From Agelaius tricolor (lineage: Eukaryota > Chordata > Aves > Passeriformes > Icteridae): 64,000 nucleotides of DNA. The notes beneath the pieces are model-generated. The model did not search any database and had not been told where the DNA came from. It saw only the letters and a program-made list of their open reading frames with translations. Position 1 is the stretch's first letter. Every line of letters begins with the position of its first letter. Shown here in pieces: positions 61,501 through 64,000 of the stretch. The position numbers and the translations under genes were made by a program. The stretch lies in NCBI GenBank assembly GCA_023055355.1, contig JALJCS010000001.1, positions 97,511,381 to 97,575,380 of the forward strand, in the 5' to 3' direction.

Positions 61501-63259
61501 CCCCCAGCAGCTGCGGGTGACACGGCCGAGGCAGGCTGACCGCAGGGCGGTGGCACCGCCTGTGCCCTATCTGGCGAGCACAGGGCAGGTGGCACCGGCG
61601 GGGCTGAGCTCCACATGCAACTGCCGCTGGACAGAATATTTCTGGGAACTCTGGTGTGTGGAGGAAATGTGTCCAGAGCAGCAGCGCTGTGGGGACGAAG
61701 GGTCCAGGCTCAGGGCCCGGAGCAGCCTCCTGCTCACAGAGCCCCGTTGTAGGGCCGCGGGCAGAACTCACTGCAGGGAGAACAGAGCCCCCCATTATAG
61801 GCACGGAGATCTGGAACTGCCTGTCCCTGAGTTTCCACAGGCTGGCGGCGCCTGCTGCCTCCCCCCGGGAGCCCGGCGCTTTGAGAAAGTGCCTCTGTAG
61901 ATGTTAATGTGATCCCGAGGAACCAGGGGAAACCGCTGAGCCTGTCAGTGAAGCAGGGGTGATTTAAATTTTCGTTGCTAGTATGAGCTCTTAGGAAAAC
62001 TGTCTCCTTTGTGTTGAAAGAAAGAGTAATTAGTGTGGTGCATTTCGGTGTTCGAACTGCAAAGATCACTTTTATTTCTGCCACGCTGTCATTGCCAGGG
62101 GACATTCAGATCCTGTTGGATGAGGAGTGGAGCCCACCTGGCCCTGGCAGCACTGTGGGCACAGGAGAGTGGCTGGGCCCAGGGAGGGGAGTTTAACACC
62201 TTCCCCAGTCCTTTGGTGAGGGCAGTGTTGCCAGTCCTCATTGTAACAGTCAAAATAGGATACAGGGCCTGTGATATACATGGGGTGAGGATGCAGGTCC
62301 TTGTCACAGCTGTGACCTCCTGACTAACCCATAGCCTCTAGCTGTGTTCCCCCTAGAAAGGCTCCATGGCTTGACAGGCTCTAATTGCTCCTTTTTTTTA
62401 CTCCTTGTCAGAGAGGCCCCCCTGGTCCACCAGGCCCCCCAGGTCCACCAGGGCCACCAGGAGTTCCCGGTATTGATGGCATTGATGTAAGTGCTTCCCA
62501 TGCCCTGCCTAGGAAATAGGAAATGCTCTGAGCTGTATCTGCATTGTCTGTCAGCCTTTGATCTTCAGGAGTTTGAATTTGGCTGCAAATACATGAAGGA
62601 ATTGATGGGTCTCATGCTCTGTACTGGGCTGGAGTGAGTGGAGGAAGCAGATTTTCAGATTATCTTTGGTATAGAAAACTCAGGATTATTTATTTTGTGT
62701 AATCAGCATCATATGCTGTGATTATCTGCCATTAATGGGGTGTAAGGGTTTTATAAATCTAATCTCAGAAGGGATTACATAGTGATGCCCACTCATACTA
62801 AATTCTGATAAGGATTTGTGGCATTATTCCTGATAGGAACTACTACATGTGTTCCCTTCATTCCTGTCAGAAGTTTCTCTGATGATTTCTGTTAGTCTGC
62901 AATAGAAATGATATGGATTTAATATTTATTTTCTACAATAAGAGTCAGTTCAGGATTTTTTTCTGGTAATCTGTAAATCAGTGATTTTCATGAAAAACCA
63001 TAAAAGGTTATTGCAGTTCTGACTAATACCTTCCTTTTCATATCTTGGTAGGGGGAGAGAGGCCCAAAGGGCCCCCCTGGTCCACCGGTAAGTGATTGCA
63101 GCTATTTTTCATTTGCTTCTGTGAGAGAAGAAATTCTGAGTTTTGTTTCTGCTTCTCTCTGTGAAACGTGTTTAACTGTCCATTTAACTCCTGAAGGGTC
63201 CAGATGGGGATGCAGGCAAACCAGGATCCCCTGGGTTGCCAGGAGAGCCAGGAGCTGAT
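46586..63259 (+). CDS. COL9A1: COL9A1 long isoform, 5' part: signal peptide, NC4, start of COL3
   Basis: This is the alpha-1 chain of type IX collagen, a FACIT collagen that sits on cartilage fibrils. The coding joins are 46586-46599, 46906-46979, 48366-48443, 48579-48711, 55338-55734, 60667-60744, 61385-61405, 62412-62486, 63052-63087 and 63197-63259, giving 323 codons with every junction in phase and no stop. Residues 1-23 are a signal peptide. NC4, a laminin-G/thrombospondin-N type domain, covers about residues 24-265 and keeps four cysteines (44, 198, 242, 252), the number I recall in the human protein. From residue 267 it is unbroken Gly-X-Y. Landmark words shared with human COL9A1 are [39 protein letters not shown], [14 protein letters not shown] and IHCDPLRP. 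The rest of COL3, NC3, COL2, NC2, COL1 and NC1 lies past the right edge. Confidence 0.96.
46600..46905 (+). other. COL9A1: COL9A1 intron 1
   Basis: This 306-nt intron runs from gtaaga to ttgcag and has an AT-rich interior. I see nothing else in it. Confidence 0.85.
46906..46979 (+). CDS. COL9A1: COL9A1 exon 2, signal peptide
   Basis: The 74-nt exon lies between tttgcag and gtaagg. It encodes the hydrophobic core of the secretion signal (about [17 protein letters not shown]) and the first residues after the likely cleavage point, which I place after Ala23 by the small-residue rule. It ends in phase 1. Confidence 0.93.
46980..48365 (+). other. COL9A1: COL9A1 intron 2
   Basis: This 1,386-nt intron runs from gtaagg to ttgcag. 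I recognise no repeat or further exon. A T(11) tract lies at about 47,986. Confidence 0.85.
48366..48443 (+). CDS. COL9A1: COL9A1 exon 3, N-terminal NC4, GC splice donor
   Basis: The 78-nt exon follows a long T-rich tract ending in tgcag. It encodes residues 30-55, a basic N-terminal segment with the pair R39-R40 and then [14 protein letters not shown], which is diagnostic of NC4 and holds its first cysteine (C44). The donor is CAG|gcaagt, a GC rather than a GT donor. The next exon joins in frame only if this site is used, so I take it as real. Basic residues in this part of NC4 are known to bind glycosaminoglycan in mammals. Confidence 0.93.
48444..48578 (+). other. COL9A1: COL9A1 intron 3, GC-AG type
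   Basis: This 135-nt intron begins gcaagt and ends cttgcag. CAG|GCAAGT is the textbook context of the minority GC-AG introns, in which strong U1 pairing offsets the C at +2. Confidence 0.9.
48579..48711 (+). CDS. COL9A1: COL9A1 exon 4, NC4
   Basis: The 133-nt exon lies between ttcttgcag and CAG|gtaatg. It encodes [15 protein letters not shown], then a segment ending [17 protein letters not shown], the opening strands of the thrombospondin-N/laminin-G fold. It is nearly identical to human COL9A1 at the motif level. It enters in phase 1 and leaves in phase 2. Confidence 0.96.
49740..49989 (-). mobile_element. Possible 5' internal piece of an endogenous retrovirus, antisense
   Basis: Read on the - strand, the segment begins TGGCGACCCC at about 49,977, which resembles a retroviral primer-binding site next to an LTR. 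It runs on through unique sequence to a tract ending in GGAGTCAAAAACACCTGTG that I associate with bird retroviral leaders. There are no gag or pol residues. The assignment rests on layout and wording only. Confidence 0.35.
49990..50400 (-). mobile_element. Probable LTR-like element with CpG-dense core, antisense in intron 4
   Basis: On the - strand it starts TGTTTGATGAGGG at 50,400 and runs through a very CpG-rich core (about 50,090-50,290, including GCGGCGCCGC near 50,210). It then reaches TGTAAAATAACTC and a following block of the kind seen at the R/U5 part of LTRs. A (GGGCT)n run lies at about 50,140-50,163. It abruptly interrupts AT-rich intron DNA, which fits an insertion. The alternative is a genuine intronic CpG island that could start an antisense or shortened transcript. 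Confidence 0.4.
55338..55734 (+). CDS. COL9A1: COL9A1 exon 5, core of NC4
   Basis: This is the largest exon here, at 397 nt, between ctacacag and CCG|gtaagt. It encodes residues 100-232, the body of the laminin-G-like sandwich, including [37 protein letters not shown] and the second cysteine in [10 protein letters not shown] (C198). Codons are A/T-rich, in contrast to exon 6. Its start is set by phase and by alignment of SAIYSNGLP to the human RNLYPSGLP. Confidence 0.96.
59107..59696 (-). mobile_element. Solo LTR of an abundant avian endogenous retrovirus family
   Basis: The block begins TGTAGTTTAACTCC, ends TAGCACA (TG..CA termini) and follows closely a bird LTR sequence I recognise. Sense is the - strand: U3 opens near 59,696, a TATAAAG box lies at about 59,411-59,420 (reverse of CTTTATA), and an ATTAAA signal followed by GTGTCTTTATCTC lies near 59,231. 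Length is about 590 bp. No internal retroviral region is attached, and I could not find a convincing target-site duplication, so one end may be eroded. It sits antisense to COL9A1. Confidence 0.85.
60091..60170 (+). mobile_element. LTR fragment, same family, opposite orientation
   Basis: The stretch AGCTGGTACAGAGCTGTG followed by TTTTGGATTTAGTGTG corresponds to the U3 start of the solo LTR 400 bp upstream, here on the + strand. Compare the reverse complement near 59,630-59,660, which reads AACAGTTACTGTG and AAATCCAAAACACAGCTCC. Only about 80 bp survive. Confidence 0.7.
60667..60744 (+). CDS. COL9A1: COL9A1 exon 6, C-terminal NC4
   Basis: The 78-nt, phase-0 exon lies between ctttgccag and CGG|gtgaga. 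It encodes [19 protein letters not shown] and CGELPAR with the last two NC4 cysteines (C242, C252). It is much more G/C- and CpG-rich than exons 1-5 because it lies in the edge of the internal CpG island. Confidence 0.96.
60759..60795 (+). repeat. (GTCCT/GTCCC)n pentamer tract
   Basis: About seven pentamer units, the last ones diverged to CGTCCC and CCTGCCC, start 15 bases after the exon 6 donor. They are pyrimidine-only on this strand apart from G and may vary in length between individuals. Confidence 0.8.
61264..61326 (+). CDS. COL9A1: COL9A1 exon 1*, start of short isoform
   Basis: The alternative first exon has 21 codons: MARRLL followed by a leucine-rich hydrophobic run ending CLGLAQ, then GCT CAA|gtaagt. 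It supplies a signal peptide for the NC4-less chain made from the internal promoter. It ends in phase 0. Joined to exon 8 it reads ..[10 protein letters not shown], parallel to the ..AAQ-RGPPGEQ junction I recall for the human short form. The context at the ATG has G at +4 but T at -3, so it is only moderate. No in-frame ATG precedes it. Confidence 0.9.
61385..61405 (+). CDS. COL9A1: COL9A1 exon 7, long form only (micro-exon)
   Basis: A 21-nt exon encodes VTQTGIE, the linker between NC4 and COL3. It is flanked by a strong pyrimidine tract with ccctcgcag and by GAG|gtaagt, both in phase 0, so it can be included or skipped without a frameshift. It resembles the ITPSQTTDE linker that I recall in human. 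In known COL9A1 short transcripts this exon is left out. Confidence 0.85.
61406..62411 (+). other. COL9A1: COL9A1 intron 7
   Basis: This 1,006-nt intron runs from gtaagt to ttgtcag. Its first 480 bases are still CpG-rich and open on both strands, but no protein is recognisable. In the short form the removed intron runs from 61,327 to 62,411. Confidence 0.85.
62412..62486 (+). CDS. COL9A1: COL9A1 exon 8, start of COL3 triple helix
   Basis: The 75-nt, phase-0 exon lies between ccttgtcag and GAT|gtaagt. It encodes Arg, five consecutive Gly-Pro-Pro triplets, then GVPGIDGID. It is the first exon common to both isoforms. Where human has GPPGEQ, this bird has GPPGPP, lengthening the proline-rich run. 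Confidence 0.96.
62487..63051 (+). other. COL9A1: COL9A1 intron 8
   Basis: This 565-nt AT-rich intron has no feature seen inside. Confidence 0.85.
63052..63087 (+). CDS. COL9A1: COL9A1 exon 9, COL3
   Basis: The 36-nt, phase-0 exon lies between cttggtag and CCG|gtaagt. It encodes [12 protein letters not shown], four Gly-X-Y triplets, equivalent to [11 protein letters not shown] in human. Confidence 0.95.
63197..63259 (+). CDS. COL9A1: COL9A1 exon 10, COL3; gene continues off the window
   Basis: The 63-nt, phase-0 exon lies between cctgaag and GAT|gtgagt. It encodes seven Gly-X-Y triplets beginning [10 protein letters not shown] and ending EPGAD, matching the human GPAGEPGKPG..GAD block. The acceptor tract is weak but the match is clear. 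The remaining exons lie beyond base 64,000. Confidence 0.94.
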
Positions 63260-64000
63260 GTGAGTACATTTGATTTTCTAGAATTTCCGTGTTTGTTTGT
63301 TTGCATTCTTCAAGACTAAATAAATAAAGCACGGGGGCTGTCAGTGCTGCCACCTGCCCTGGAGAGGGCACTGGGCAGTGATCTCAGAGATGGCTCAACT
63401 CAGCTTGACTTGTGCTGTGGCCTCTGGAAGCCACCTCTGGTCGAAGGGCAGAGCAGCAAGGGCATGAGGAAAGTCTGCTGATGCATCTTCCTATCCTGTG
63501 GAAAATAATAGAGAAGATTGAAGTTTCAACATCATGTAGTGTTGATGGCCTGTTAGGTCATACCTCTTGAATGAATTTGTGGCTATAAAAATGCCTTCAA
63601 ACATTTTTTGGAAGCTTCATATTTCTCTCTCTTGAGAGAACTGTTAAAAAGCACTTCTTGTTATGAAGCAAGATTTTTGCATTAGAACTTAGATGTTATG
63701 CCAGGAGGGAGGCAAGCTTATGTTTAATTTACAAAAACTTTTAAAACTTTAAAAATTTAAAATACCATAAATAAAGATTATATACCATAAACCAGTGTGT
63801 TAGAGGGTATTGCAAATTATATAAATGAAAAAGCCTAGTATCTATTTAAGATTGCAGTGCTGTTAAATGTTAATATTTAATTTGCTTTTGGGAAGAGAAT
63901 TAGTGGACATGGAGCTGGAAGACTCTTTAACTAAACTGTTCAAATTTCATACCTGTAAGAGGAAATGGGCTTTGTGAGTGAAATCTAATACCACTTCACA
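63260..64000 (+). other. COL9A1: COL9A1 intron 10, incomplete
   Basis: The segment starts gtgagt and reaches the right edge without another Gly-X-Y exon. The next expected block (starting GLTGPDG in human) is not present. Confidence 0.8.

Larger units (their letters stand above)
60590..61890 (+). promoter_or_regulatory. COL9A1: Internal CpG island and promoter of COL9A1 short form
   Basis: CpG dinucleotides become dense from about 60,590, peak at about 60,950-61,270 and fade after about 61,890. Exons 6, 1* and 7 all lie inside. No TATA box is seen in the 200 bases before the exon 1* ATG. A CCAAT box lies at 61,159-61,163 and CCCCGCC GC-box words adjoin it. This agrees with the known second promoter of COL9A1 located between exons 6 and 7. 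Confidence 0.8.

Noticed and set aside
61217..61804. A 195-codon open frame on the - strand over the internal CpG island
   Set aside because: It is antisense to exons 1* and 7 in stop-poor GC-rich DNA, with no recognisable domain.
61355..61900. A 181-codon open frame on the + strand spanning exon 7
   Set aside because: The VTQTGIE part is the real micro-exon; the rest runs into intron 7 beyond a strong gtaagt donor and resembles nothing.

Overview
This is vertebrate, almost certainly bird, genomic DNA: an AT-rich background with scattered fragments of the bird-typical CR1 LINE, avian endogenous-retrovirus LTRs, and one multi-exon gene with GT-AG introns. The LTR in intron 5 matches a family I know from many bird genomes, which suggests Neoaves; I cannot name the species.

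Layout: bases 1 to about 46,500 hold no exon I can support. They look like the 5' intergenic region of the gene that follows, with CR1 fragments at about 10.4-11.4 kb, 32.1-32.6 kb, 36.5 kb, 38.5 kb and 39.7-40.3 kb, a possible LTR at 34.7-35.0 kb, a CpG-poor GC-rich patch at 12.3-12.6 kb, and simple repeats and palindromes. From 46,586 to the right edge the + strand carries the 5' part of COL9A1, the alpha-1 chain of type IX collagen. I placed ten exons of the long form (46,586-63,259; 323 codons, phase-consistent at every junction), which encode the signal peptide, the whole NC4 globular domain and the start of the COL3 triple helix. The gene continues beyond base 64,000.

COL9A1 is known to have two promoters. 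The upstream one makes the long, cartilage-type chain with NC4. The internal one starts at exon 1*, between exons 6 and 7, and makes a short chain without NC4, known from cornea and vitreous. Both starts are visible here: the long ATG at 46,586 in a CpG-poor setting, and the short ATG at 61,264 inside a strong CpG island. The two transcripts share exon 8 onward. Exon 7 (21 nt) lies only 58 nt after the exon 1* splice donor, which may explain why the short form skips it.

Other points of note are a non-canonical GC-AG intron 3, a second CpG-dense patch in intron 4 that looks like an antisense LTR, a solo LTR plus an inverted fragment of the same family in intron 5, and a perfect 28-bp palindrome near 5.95 kb. 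I found no sign of an unknown multi-gene system.
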